From positions 491,001 through 555,000 of the forward strand of contig CAUYUJ010014194.1 of NCBI GenBank assembly GCA_963575745.1: a stretch of 64,000 nucleotides of DNA, read 5' to 3'. A program made the translations under genes and the position numbers. The notes beneath the pieces are model-generated. The model did no database searches and was not told where the DNA came from. It worked only from the letters and a program-made list of their open reading frames with translations. Position 1 is the first letter of the stretch. The number at the start of each line of letters is the position of its first letter. Positions 1 through 10,795 of this stretch are shown piece by piece. This DNA comes from Prorocentrum cordatum. Its lineage: Eukaryota > Sar > Dinophyceae > Prorocentrales > Prorocentraceae.

Positions 1-360
1 CCAGATCGCTGGTGGGATTCAGCGCAATGGGAAGGGATGGGCGGGAGGGGCAGGATGTCAGATGTGATTGCGACAGCGCGTCCAGCTTGCCTCTCTGTCC
101 CCCTCGTTCCTCCCACCACTTTCGAGGCTGCACGGTGCTGAGATTCCTGGCTTGCGACAGCGAGACGGTGCCCAGGCGGGGCACGCAGCCACCTCTTGTG
201 GCTCTCTGGGGAGGGCGGTGCGCATGGCTCGCCCTTCGTTGCTCCTTGGGGGGCCCGGCATCCGGTCGGGCACGTCGCCCTGAGAGGTGTTCCGTCCGTG
301 GCGCCTCTCCGAGGGCTTTTCCGCTTGGCGCCCGCATCGCAATCGTCCCGGGCGACCTTC
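1..360. other. GC-rich unclassified DNA
   Basis: No repeat, RNA gene or convincing coding region is visible. Open frames cross it on both strands but none has recognisable protein features. Confidence 0.4.
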
Positions 361-665
361 CGAGGCCTCGGGCTGCGGGAGGAAGGAGGATGGAGAACAG
401 AGGAGAGAGGGAGGATGGAAGGACAGGAGGGGGGAGGCACATAGGGGCAAGGGGTAGGGTGAATGATGGATGGGGGAGGGAAGGAAACGGAGGGAGAGCA
501 GTAGGTGGGATGATAGGACGAGGAGGAGCACAAAGGAGGAGGAGGAGGAGGAGGAGGAGGAGGAGATGGACGGGGACGGGGAAAGGGATGGGGAAGGGAA
601 AGGGGATGGAGAGGGGAGGAGAGGAGATGAGGAGGAAAAGGAGGAGAAGCAGGAGGACGAGAGCG
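361..665. repeat. Purine-rich tract with (GGA)n core
   Basis: The + strand is almost pure A/G for about 300 bases, with an uninterrupted GGA run near 535-566. Long acidic or arginine-rich open frames here follow from the triplet repeat and are not taken as genes. Confidence 0.85.
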
Positions 666-699
666 GAGTTTGCAAAGGCACGGATGGCCCGACCGCTCT

Positions 700-1880
700 T
701 TCGCGCGAGAGCCGTCCCAGACAGATGCAATGGGCGAGGACCCGTCTTCCTCATCCTCCCCTTCCTACTCTTCCTCCCTCGCCTTTCTCGGCGACCACAA
801 TGACTAGGTCGTCATCAGCTTCTAGAGACAACAACCCACCCCCGCACATACCAGGGCGATGCTTGCATCGTTTCGGATCGCCTGTGGATGTGGTCGACGC
901 GCTCCCATGGCGAATAATACAAATCGCCACATTCTGGTTTCGGATAGATATGTTGATCAAACCGATCGGGATTTTCGTTATGTGAATCGCGTCTGCGTTT
1001 TGTAAAACATGTGCCGGTGCATGCACGCAAACACACGATTTGAGCAATGCTTCAGGGATTGTCTCGCATGACACATTTGATTGAACAGTTCTGGGCGCTT
1101 AATGAAACCAATGTTGGCTTCATGTTTTTTTCCGCGGTTTTGCCCGCTGCTCGGCGGCTGCGTTTTCTGCGAATTTCCAGGGGCCTCGCCAGCAGGCGTC
1201 GGGCCGCAGGCCCAGGAGAGAAGCTTTGAAAGTACAACATGTGATGTGGTAGGTGTGGGGGTGGCTCGGGTTGCCTTCGCAGCTGACTGAGCCAGCGGGA
1301 GCGAGCTCGGGCGCTGAGCCCTTGGACTCGATCTCAGGGCTGCGTGCGCTCCTCCTCCGCTTCCGCCCGTGGGGGCGCCACCCTGTGTGCTGAACGAGAT
1401 CGTGTGAGTCTTGGAGCGGGTCGCTGAGCTGCCACATCGATCCATACGCGTTTCCCTGACACCAGGCGATTCATCACGGCCGCCGTGGAAGACGACCAAG
1501 GACGAAGCCACAGGTGCGTGGGCCACGGTGCCAGCATGGTGTATTTTACGTCGCAGGCGCCATGCTGGGAATGGCAAAGCAAGGATTCGAACACCCACTA
1601 CGTTGCCGCGCATATCCGCCACCATGCATGGGGAAGCAGCTCGGACACGCCGTGACGGTGACTGGCTGCACACAGCATCCCTGTTGCGTTGCTTCTCAGG
1701 TGCCCCTTAGACGCCTCGTAGGCGCCTCAGCTGCAGCTGAAGCTAGAGCCACACGAAGTTAATGTGCAGGAAGTGCACAGCTGAAATAGTGACATTCGGA
1801 TTGGAGCCCAGCTCACACAAGTCAAAGCGAGAGCGAGAACGAACACGAAAACGAACGCTTACGCCGAGGCCAAGCCAAGT
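700..1880. other. Unclassified DNA of balanced composition
   Basis: No repeat is evident apart from a short degenerate 'gcgagaacgaac'-like stretch at about 1823-1860. On the - strand, around 750-1040, short frames have ordinary amino-acid composition (for example a segment reading CGDLYYSPWERVDHIHR), but no homology, start or splice structure can be established. Confidence 0.3.
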
Positions 1881-1889
1881 CAAGTCAAG

Positions 1890-3180
1890 CACCACAGACC
1901 TCAAAACAGCAGTTCGTGGGAGGCTCCAGGGCTAGTGCCAGCCTCACAGGCAGGCAGAGCGAACGAACCCTCAAAGCAGCAAGTCCACCTAGGAAGGATT
2001 TTAGCAACACTTTGTGCCCCGCGCCTCCCCCTTGATCGCTCCGGGTAGCCCCGCTGCCCAGGCACGGACTGTCGTTGCTAGTGACATTCCAGGCTGCAGG
2101 GGCGTCCAGGAGCTGCTCCTTGGCTTTTCTCGTGTGCCCGACCTGGCCAGCCTGCAGGCGGTACAGTCGTTCTCCCTGCCTGAGCCGGGCTCGGCAAATG
2201 GCCCGGCGTGCTCGAGTTGGCTGCCAGGCGGTGCTTCTTGCAGCGCTCTTCCCAGTGCGTTTCCCCAGGCTCAGTCGCCTGCCTCCCTCCTCTCCTCCTG
2301 CCACCTCCGCCCTCGGAGCTGCCCCGTCTCTTGCTGCTTGTGCCAGGCGCCCTGTTCAGTTTCCGGCGCCTGCCTGGCGCCCGCCAGGCTTGCCGTCGGC
2401 CCCCCTCCGTCCTCGCCTCCTCTTCTCGCCTCCCTCCTGTGCCTCCCCTCGCCCCCTCACCGCGGCGTCTCGCGCCCGTGTTGTGGGCAGCGTCAGTCCC
2501 CGCGGCCGTTGCCGTGCGCTGCAGGCCGGGTCCACTCGACCTCATGGATGTATCCAGGCCGGGGCCCCCCTCTCTGTGCTCCTGGTCGGTCGCCCCTTCC
2601 CGGTCTCCCCTTCCCTTCGTGGCCTCCGCCCTCCTTCCGCTCCCCTGCCCCTCGGCCTCCTCCTGGCGCTCGGTCCGCCCGGCCTTGCTGTCGACGTCCG
2701 CCGCGCGCTCTTCGTTCGAGAGCCCTGCCTGCCTCCGGCCCCTCCCTGCCTGGCCCCCGCCCGCTGCTCCCTCCCAAACCCCTCGTGATGGCCCACGGCC
2801 TTGCGTTTCCCCGTCCTGGCGGTTGCCCCTCCGTCTGCCTAGACTTCACCGCCGCCTCTGGCTCGCCGGGTGCGACGCGTGCACGCCCGAGCGCGCACAG
2901 CAGCAGTCGGCGTTGCGCCGCGCCGTTGAGCGCCGTGGGGCTCGCCGAGCGCCCGTCTTCCGTCCCGCTGTTCGCCTGGCCTTCGGCTCTGTTCTGTGGA
3001 ACTCTCAGGCCTTGCAATGCCCCGCACGCGGGGTCGACACGGCAGGTGTGGTCAGGGGACGTGATGGTGCACGCTGAGAATGCACGTGTACAAGGCAGCG
3101 TCAGTTGGACTTATATCGGCATTATTCCAGCAGGCACCTGGAGAGGAGCCGCGCGGCAGTGTGGCCAGACTCGTTGATTT
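1890..3180. other. A-poor C/T/G-rich region with a long accidental frame
   Basis: The + strand is strongly depleted in A, so stop codons are rare in every + frame. A 387-codon frame (2014-3177) results, but it is rich in P, S, R, A and L, has no recognisable domain and is matched by long frames in the other registers. Not called as a gene. Confidence 0.45.
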
Positions 3181-4260
3181 TCCTTGATTGTTCATGTGCG
3201 TGCGCACTCGGCTGCTTATTATAATCTCTTCTCCTCACCTGGCCTCCCCCCTGTTGCGTGCGCTTGTTTCCTGGCACTTCCTGCCCCAGTCTGCCCCTCA
3301 GGCTGCGGCTGGCAAGGCATCGTTGCGATTCGTTTGTTCTCGCTGCCCGAAGGTTCTCAAACCCGCTCGTGTTCCATGACGGCTCTGGAGGAGTTAGTGT
3401 GTGTTCGTGCGTTGACACCTCTTGTGAGGACACATCCTGCTGCAGTTCAAGTCTCTGGGGACGGTTGTTCTTTGACTCCGTGGGTTCAAAACGGACCTTG
3501 CAGCAATGTGTACCGTTGCCGATGCCCCCATGCATTTTGATTTATCTCGCTCCCTGAATGTAAGCTATGTTCCCTCGCGGTTCTCTCTGCTGCGAAAGCA
3601 TCCCATCGACGTGTGCTCGCCGGCGTCGACTGCGTTGAGAGTTTGAAAAGGAAGGGTTGCAGTGTTTTGACCAGCAGATTATCGACCGTGCGCTTGGTCC
3701 ACCGCCTCGCTCCCTAACCTGCCTCCTCCTTTACTGCAGCCCTTCCCGCTGAGGCAGATCTCTGCCAACGGCGGGCCGCAGATCGTCGTCGCAGCGATGA
3801 AGCAGCATAGGACGGCCCTTGGACTGCAGGAGCCGCTCCAGCGCTGGGAACCGGCCTGGGGGGCGGTGTCAGGCCGACAACAGAGCAAGCTCCAGCGAGG
3901 CAAGGGGCAATAGCAGGGGATAGCAAGGTGTGTGACGGGTACCCGGTTGCGCTGCCGCGAATGTCCACCGCCCCGTTTTCGGGGATCCGAGCAAAGGCGA
4001 ATCGCGGCACGGCCGTGGCGTTGCTTAGTTGTCGCGGTGCCTCTTGGGCGCCGTTTTCAAGGCCTCTGGGGCCAGCGGGAGAGTTTCCAACAGTTATTGT
4101 GCTGTTGCCGTTGGAGGGGAACGCGCATTCTCACAGGACTTTCCCGTCCAGGGACACGAAACGCAGTGGCTGACCTGCGATAGTGACTTCACCGATGCGG
4201 TCGCCACTGGCGGCACGCAGTGGTCCGGCACCCTGGAATAGGAGCGGGGCCTCTGGGGGG
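3181..4260. other. Unclassified DNA
   Basis: Mixed-composition sequence. I see no repeat, RNA gene or recognisable coding segment in it. Confidence 0.35.
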
Positions 4261-4261
4261 A

Positions 4262-4345
4262 CGGGGGGGAAGAGGTAGGAGGAGGAGGAGGAAGATGAGG
4301 AGGAGGAGGAGGAGGGGATCAAGGAGGAGGAGTAGGAGGAGGGGA
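4262..4345. repeat. (GGA)n microsatellite
   Basis: Interrupted GGA triplet run on the + strand. Confidence 0.9.
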
Positions 4346-4399
4346 CAAAAGGACGAGGGCGCTGGCACGTGATATAGAAACGTAATGGGGTGTGGTCTG

Positions 4400-5600
4400 T
4401 TGGGGATCACTCGGGGCGTCGGGAGCCCGTTCCCAAGCCCCGGGCATGCCGCGCACACTGCCGCTCCCCGTCAGTGAATTCCTTGCCTCTTGAAGCGCGG
4501 CGAGTTCCCGCTGGGAGGTCTCACGGGAGGGCGGAGGGGCAGGGCACTTGCTGCCGATCTTTTTCTTCTCCCCGCGCCGCAGGTTGCCTCCCCCTGCGCC
4601 TCGCCGAGAACTGCACCACTGAGGTGCACAGCGAGGGTCTCTACCCTCAGCTCGAGTTGAAGTCAACAATGCGGGGTTAACCCCTGTCCACTGTTTGCGT
4701 CCACAATGCGCGTGACTCATTTGAGTTCAGCCTGAGTTGCAGTATTTTGAAAGAGGCACCTCCACTGGTGCGCATCTCCATCGTCATGCATGTGAGCTTC
4801 CGAGACAGCTTGGGCAGGAATATGGAATTCGTGCGAACGAGCTGGTCTCTGATGATCGCCCTCTGGTGCTGTGACTGCTCTACGGCCTGCGTGAGTCTGG
4901 ATCTTGCTCCTCCAAGTTCATGCTTCTTGTCCTGGGTGTTTGCTGCAGAGTTTGGTCCGCCAGTATTTCAGTGAACTGCGTGGGCTTCGAGCTGTCGGAA
5001 CTCTGGACTCGATATACTCGCCGTTGGCTTCGTGCTCCTCCCAGCGGTCCTTGACACTGGCTTTCATCCGGTTGCGCCCTTGACTAGTTGATTTCCCTCT
5101 GCCATGTTCTTATCCTTATCGTGTTGCCTCATGGCCTGCACACCGTCCGCGTTCTTGAGCAGTGTCTCGTCCACCTTCCTCACAACGTTTCGCCCAAGCC
5201 GCTCTCCAGCGTAGGCCTCGGGCCATCGGCGTCCGCATTCATACTCTGCCCCGTAGCCGTTTTCACATCCATGTTGCCTCCGCTTATGACTCGAGACCGT
5301 CTGCGTTCTCGGGCTTTTTTTCTCGTCTGCCTTCCCTCGGCATCTTTGGCCTTGTTATTGCCCGAGCCGTGCTTCGGCTTCAAGCCATCGGCGTCACCAA
5401 TCAAAACCTCGCCCTTGCCCGCCTGCACGTCCATGCCGTCCGGCGGCGGGCACTCAGAGCTATCCGGCGGGTCCTCTCTTCTCCTGTCTCCCCTTCAGCG
5501 TTCTTGGCCCCGTTCACGGCTTAGCCGTACGGCTGATTCTGGCCATTGGCGTCCTTTGTCAGAATCACAATGAGTTCTTTCCTTCGACCGGGTGCCCGCC
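4400..5600 (-). CDS. Possible multi-exon gene remnant, unknown function
   Basis: Three - strand stretches have protein-like, non-repetitive composition. Highest in coordinate (about 5180-5600) is a hydrophilic segment in which a unit of about 57 residues recurs: DADGLKPKHGSG followed by NKAKDAEG, then DADGPRP followed by ESGLGE, with a third, more degraded copy near 5500-5590. Next, about 4680-4975, a frame without a start codon reads LTQAVEQSQHQRAIIRDQLV, helical in character. Last, about 4400-4590, is another hydrophilic segment. They lie in different registers, so splicing or decay must be assumed. Pyrimidine-AG acceptor-like sites precede some of them, but I could not fix any exon boundary. 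No family is recognised. The coordinates only bracket the region. Confidence 0.2.
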
Positions 5601-6047
5601 CATGCGTCTCTTCGCTGCCGATGGAAACAAGGCGTGTTGCCCAGTAGTTGCGCGGGGCCCAGACCGCGCCTGGGTCAGCAGCTCTGAGCCATGGTTTGCC
5701 CTTGAGCCCAGAATGGCCTGAGCCTAAACTGAGAGTGAGCAGGTGGAGTTTAGGAGGAGAAGTGGCGGAGGGACCGCTTGGGGATAGGAATGCTCCTCAG
5801 GGGCTTCCGGGAACAGGCGGCGGCGCTGCGGGAGGTCCAGATCGCATGCGCGGGGCGGAATTGTGGCCTGCGCTTGCAGCGCCCTGCGCCGCGGCTGGCG
5901 ACCCTGACGCATCCACAAAAAAGTGGCGCTTGAGGTCGCTGTTGCTCGTGTGTGCACGTGAGGTAGGACCTGGATGCAGCTCTGTTGGCCTTGGGACCGA
6001 AGGCAACGTCCCCGAGGGTGGCATTGGCAAGCTCGGCCGGGACGGCC

Positions 6048-6059
6048 TGATGATGATGG

Positions 6060-6094
<35 letters not shown>

Positions 6095-6255
6095 TTGATG
6101 ATGATGATGATGATAATGGTGATGCTGATGCTGATGCTGATGCTGATGCTGATGCTGATGCTGATGCTGATGATGCTGATGCTGACGATGTTGATGATGC
6201 TGATGATGCTGATGATGCTGATGATGATGAGGATGAGGATGAGGATGAGGATGAT
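6048..6255. repeat. (GAT)n and (CTGATG)n microsatellite
   Basis: A pure ATG/GAT triplet run passes into CTGATG hexanucleotide units and then GAGGAT. The frames over it would encode poly-Met, poly-Asp/Ala or poly-His/Gln, which is repeat translation. Confidence 0.95.
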
Positions 6256-6509
6256 GCAAGCGTTCTATTTAAGCTTCTACGCGGTGTGTGAACAGACCGA
6301 TTGGGCGTGCTCAAGTCCTTCTTGATGGATCCCAGTGGCAGTCGCTAAGGCTCGGCGGAGTGGGCCATGAGCATCAACACATTCGCATGGGGAGCGAGGG
6401 GCTGCATGAGGTGGAGGAGGGTGTATGCGGCAAAGGGGAGAACGGGTGACACAAGTAAGCATGCTAGACAGGCAGGCCGTAGGAAGTCGGAAGTACTTTG
6501 AATGGCCAT

Positions 6510-6690
6510 GGGCCATGGGAAGGAGAGGAGGGGAGAGGAGGATAATTGGGGAGGGGGATACAGGGTGAAGGGGGGTGGCGGCGTAGACTGGCTAAGAAGA
6601 ATGGGGGAGGTGTTCAGGAGGGGTTGAGGAGGGTGATGGGGGTTTGAGGAAAGGGGGAAGGGATAGAGGGGGAAAGGTCGGATCCCCCCT
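6510..6690. repeat. Purine-rich low-complexity tract
   Basis: G/A-rich stretch dominated by gggag and gagg words, without a fixed period. Confidence 0.6.
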
Positions 6691-6784
6691 CTTCATTCCT
6701 TCCTGCCCTGCCCCCTCTAGGCGCAGGCCTTCGCGGCGCTGTCCAACCTGGCGCGCTGGGACCTATCGAAAGGGCCGCTGCTGC

Positions 6785-7108
6785 TGCATCATGATCTCGC
6801 CGTCGCCGTCATCATCGAGATCATAGTCGCCGTCGCCGTCGCCGTCGCCATCATCTTCCTCATATTCTTCTTCATCACCATCACCATCGTCATCGTCATC
6901 GTCATCGACATCGACATCAGTATCATCATCAACAATATCAGCATCAGTATCACCATGATCACCCATGGTCATTATCATCAGCAGCATCATCATGAGCATC
7001 ATCATCATCATGATCATCATCATGAGCATCAGTATCATTATCTGCATCATCATCCTGATCAGCATCATCAGCATCATCGTCATCATCATCATCATCATTA
7101 CCACCATC

Positions 7109-7164
<56 letters not shown>

Positions 7165-7315
7165 CATCATCGCCATCGTCGTCATCACCCTCATCATCAT
7201 CGCCATCGTCATCATCGTCATCATCAGCAGCATCAGCATCATCGTCATCGCCACATTCGCATCACATCATCATCATCACCATCGTCGCCGCCGCCCTCAC
7301 CGTTACCATCACCAC
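6785..7315. repeat. Long (CAT)n/(ATC)n microsatellite
   Basis: About 530 bases of interrupted ATC triplets with CAG, CGT and ACC variants. Encodes poly-His, poly-Ile or poly-Met depending on frame; not called as a gene. Confidence 0.95.
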
Positions 7316-7825
7316 TCATCGCCATCTTCACGCTCGTCGCGTCGGCCCGTGCATGGCCGGCAACGGCGGCCAGCCAGCGGGCAACCCGCTTGCGCTCGCT
7401 GTCGCGCTCGGCTTGAAGCAGGATCAAGTGCAAGTCGCGCGCCAGGAGCGCGACGCGGGCAGCGGAGGTGGCGCGGCCGATGGTCTCCGCGACCCAAGCG
7501 GCCGCAGCGGCGCCAGCCAGGGCGCGCCTTCCCCAGGGCGGGTAGCGCTCGCCTCGCTCACGTGCTTGTCTTGCGGTGGGCTTACCGTGGTCCTGAGTCG
7601 GCAAGCAGGCTCCAGACGCCGCCCAGGCGCCGCGGCAGGAGCGCCACGCGCAGCCACAGCCGAGCGGCTCGCGCGGCCACGAACAATCGAGCGGACAAGT
7701 GGGACGGGACGGGTGTCCAGACACAATAACCGCGCTACGTATTTAGTGTTGGTCCCGCCCCCTGGAGCTCTCCGCGGTGAATAAACTCGTCCCGAAACTC
7801 GTCCGCTCCCGAAACCTCTCCTCCT
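7316..7825. other. GC-rich unclassified DNA
   Basis: Very GC-rich, with overlapping open frames in several registers and no recognisable domain. Confidence 0.35.
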
Positions 7826-8230
7826 CCTCAAAGTGCAGCTCTCGCCTTAGCGCCGCGCACATTCGTCTTAAAAGCTTACAACAGTTCCAAGGATGGAGGG
7901 CTCGTGCTGTTCAAAGTGCAGATCTCGCCTTAGCGCCGCGCGCATTCGTCTTAAAAGTGTGCAACAGTTTCAAGGATAGACGGCTCGTGTTGTTCAAAGT
8001 GCAGCCCTCGCCTCAGCGCCGCGCACATTCGTTTTAAAAGTTTGCAACAGTTTCAAGTATGGAGGGCTCGTGTTGTTCAAAGTGCAGATCTCGCTTTAGC
8101 GCCGCGCACATTCGTCTTAAAAGTTTGCAACAGCTTCAAGGATGGAGGGCTCGCGTTGTTCAAAGGACAGATCTCGCTCTAGCGCCGCGCACATTCGTCT
8201 TAAACGTTTGCAACAGCTTCAATTGAGTGG
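7826..8230. repeat. 83-bp tandem satellite, first block (5 units)
   Basis: The word gcgccgcgc recurs at 7850, 7933, 8016, 8099 and 8182, spaced exactly 83 bp. Each unit runs from aaagtgcag through cgtcttaaaag and gcaacag to ggatggagggctcg. Units differ by scattered substitutions but almost no indels, so the period is strictly kept. 83 is not a multiple of three, so the array cannot encode an in-frame protein repeat. Confidence 0.95.
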
Positions 8231-8235
8231 CTCGA

Positions 8236-8380
8236 ACACAACATCGCGGCCGAAAACCAACTATTTGCCCGTCATTGTTCGCGCGGGCGCTGTTGTCTGG
8301 GGGTTGTTCCTCCAAGGGAATAATGCCGCATGGGCAACCCTACACGCGTGAGGATTTGTGATGACATTCGTAAGACGGTT
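8236..8380. repeat. Interrupting direct repeat, copy 1 (about 140 bp)
   Basis: Begins near atcgcggccgaaaa, contains gcccg-attgttcgcg-cgggc and ends after acacgcgtgaggatt and cgtaagacgg. A second copy lies at 8482-8622. It interrupts the 83-bp array. Confidence 0.85.
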
Positions 8381-8481
8381 GTAATGTAGAATTGTTGTTC
8401 GGAATTCTTGAAGTGGTTCCTGCTCGCGTTGTCTTGGAGTTGTCTTGGAACCATCATGAGCCATCTTGAAAGGATTCTGAA

Positions 8482-8622
8482 ACCATCGCGGCCGAAAACA
8501 AAAATTTTGCCCGCTATTGTTCGCGCGGGCGCTGTTGTCTGGGGGCTGTTCCTCCCAGGGAATAATGCCGCATGGGCAACCCTACACGCGTGAGGATTTT
8601 GGGGGACTTTCGTAAGACGGGT
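8482..8622. repeat. Interrupting direct repeat, copy 2 (about 140 bp)
   Basis: Close copy of 8236-8380, sharing the word aataatgccgcatgggcaac. Together with the 100 bases between the copies it separates the two blocks of the 83-bp satellite. Confidence 0.85.
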
Positions 8623-8635
8623 GCTCTGAGGAAAA

Positions 8636-9050
8636 CAGTTACAAGGATGGAGGGCGCATGTCGATCAAAGTGCAGCTCTCGCCTTAGCGCCGCGCACTCT
8701 CGTCTTAAAAGTTGGCAACAGTTTCAAGGATGGAGCGCGCATGTTGTTCAAAGTGCAGCTCTCGCCTTAGCGCCGAGCACTCTGGCTTTAAAAGGTTGCA
8801 TTTGTCTCAAGGATAGAGGCCGCACGTTGATCAAAGTGCAGCTCTCGTCTCAGCGCCGCGCGCATTCGTCTGAAAAGTTTACAACAGTTACAAGGGTGGA
8901 GGGCTGGTGTGGTTCAAAGTGCAGCTCTCGTCTCAGCGCCGCGCACTCTCGTCTTAAAAGTTTGTAGCAGCTACAAGGATCGAGGGCTGGTGTGGTTCAA
9001 AATCCAGCTCTCGCCTTAGCGCCGCGCACATGTGTCTTCGTCTTCGTCGT
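8636..9050. repeat. 83-bp tandem satellite, second block (5 units)
   Basis: The same unit as in the first block. The gcgccg core falls at 8687, 8770, 8853, 8936 and 9019, again exactly 83 bp apart. The step from the last unit of block one is 505 bp. Confidence 0.95.
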
Positions 9051-9117
9051 CGCATCGCTTTCGTAGTCGCAATCGCACACGTACTCGTTATCGTCTTCGT
9101 CTTCGTCTTCGTCATCG

Positions 9118-9162
9118 GACCGCCCGAACTATAATTATTTTCCGCTATTGTCGGGCGGGGTC
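9118..9162. other. Small inverted repeat
   Basis: Arms ccgcccga and tcgggcgg are separated by a spacer of about 25 bases. The bases around the right arm (ttccgctattgtcgggcg) resemble a segment of the 140-bp interrupting repeat, so this may be a fragment of the same unit. Confidence 0.55.
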
Positions 9163-9249
9163 GTTTTTCCGCATTGCCAATAAATTCGCCCGAAAGATAT
9201 TTATTTTCCATCTACTGGCCAGGGGATTTCTAAAGACCTATCTGGGTTA

Positions 9250-10795
9250 AGGCGCCTTGGGACATGGAGGCCCCAGCGGCAGCGCCAGCGCCAGCGAGCT
9301 CAGGACTCGGGCATGTGGCATGTGCAGCCACCACCACGAAACGGAAAAGGGACCCGCACGGCGGCCCCAAGGCGCACCGCTGCCAACGGTCGGGGGCGCT
9401 TCGTGGCACTCACAGATTCAGCAGACGGATGTTAATGCAACGACGGGGAACATGTTCCAGGCCTCCCATGCCACGCCCGCCCGCCAGAGCAGGATCTTAG
9501 ACTTGGGCGACAAAGCGGCATAAAGGAGCGCAGCGGCGAACAAGGGGCCGCGGTGGACCTCTTCCTCGATGGGCTTGCGAGCGTAGAGCCAATCTGTCAC
9601 CTCACCGGCGGCCCCAAGGACGAGGTGGTCAAGAGGCGCCTCCGCTGTGCGTCCTGGTAAGCAGGGGGGCAGCGGGCAGCCACCGTGGTGAGCCCGCCTG
9701 GCAAGACCTACCAAGCTAAGCGCCGGCCCGAAGGGAGTGCTGCCCTCGTCCTGCTCTGCGCGAAGAGGAGCGGGCTTCGTCGCGCGCGCGGCGGAACTCA
9801 GAAGGAGGGTGACGGCGCTCCGCCCGTGGAGCTGCCGTTTGCTCCGCACTGTCCTCTTCCCGCCAGGACGCAGCCTGCGCTCAGGGGCTGACCCGAGGCG
9901 GAAGCGTAAGTTCCCGCGTCCAGCGCGCCGTGTGCAGATGTCCCAGTTCGACTCTGCAAAGGCGCCGACGCCAGCATGGAAGCCGCAGAGTGCACGGCTT
10001 GGTGGCCGCTTCACCCCCGAGCTCGTTCGCAGCGATCGAGAAGCAGGATGGGAACCAGCAGGTTCAGCGGGGACCAGCGGGCCGACGGGCGGCCCGACGG
10101 AGAACCCGTGGGAGGCGGCGTCATTAGGCCGACGCTGCCTCCAGGTGGGACACGGCTGTGCCCCACATCGAGGGGGCGCCTCTGACCACCGCGGAGGGGA
10201 AACTCGCGCTTTCGGGTCGTCGCGGCCGAGCTGGGGAAGGCTCTCCTCGCCCTGCGAGCGGCCCTCGCCGTGCTGTGGGGTGCGGACTGCCCTCGGCTGG
10301 CGCGGCCAGACTGCCCTCGGCCCCCTGCGCGAGGAGGCGGCCGGGGGCAACAGGGCGAGAGACGAAGTCGCCTCCGATGATGACGAGGGCGAGCGCGGGC
10401 TGGAGAGCGAGGGCCGCGAGCGCGAGGCGAATGCGAGTAGCGGCCCGTGGCCCCCGCTGTCCCGCCCCCGGAGAGCGGCGCAGCACGGCGCGCGAGGCCC
10501 GGGCCTCGCCACATTCGGCGATCCCGCGGCGGCACGGAGGCGGGCGGATGCTCACGCCGGGGCGGGTGGCCACCTTGCGATTGGGCAGGGCACCTGCGGG
10601 TCGGGGTCTGGCGAGGCCAGCTGCGAGAGTGCCGAGAACGGCTTCGGTTTCTCTCGCCGACTGCGGCTTGGCCGCGGCCGCCCCTCTGATGTTGCCCCTG
10701 CCCTCTCCTCCTTCGGCTAGCTTGCTCTCCCGGGCCGTCCCGCCACCTGGTCTCAGCTCCCTCAGGTCGTCTTCCGTTGGCCTCGTAAACTGTTG
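9250..10795. other. GC-rich region with overlapping open frames
   Basis: Frames of 327 to 393 codons overlap on both strands, which points to composition more than coding. One part is worth noting. On the - strand, about 9418-9640, the frame ends in a segment with a hydrophobic stretch (GPLFAAALLYAALSPKSKI) and a more natural composition than its surroundings. It could be a terminal exon, but no partner exon or family is recognised. Confidence 0.25.

Noticed and set aside
1560-1620. Possible tRNA on the minus strand (gttcgaatcc box)
   Set aside because: The flanking bases do not form a T stem, and no acceptor or D arm could be found.
2014-3177. 387-codon frame
   Set aside because: Same A-poor composition effect; proline/serine/arginine-rich without motifs.
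5251-5270. Second spliced-leader-like word (CCGTAGCC followed by GTTTT)
   Set aside because: Agrees only over the first 13 bases with one mismatch, then diverges; compatible with chance.
6785-7315. Histidine-rich, aspartate-rich and methionine-rich 'proteins' over ATC/GAT arrays (also at 22.6, 24.7 and 47.5 kb)
   Set aside because: Direct translation of trinucleotide repeats.
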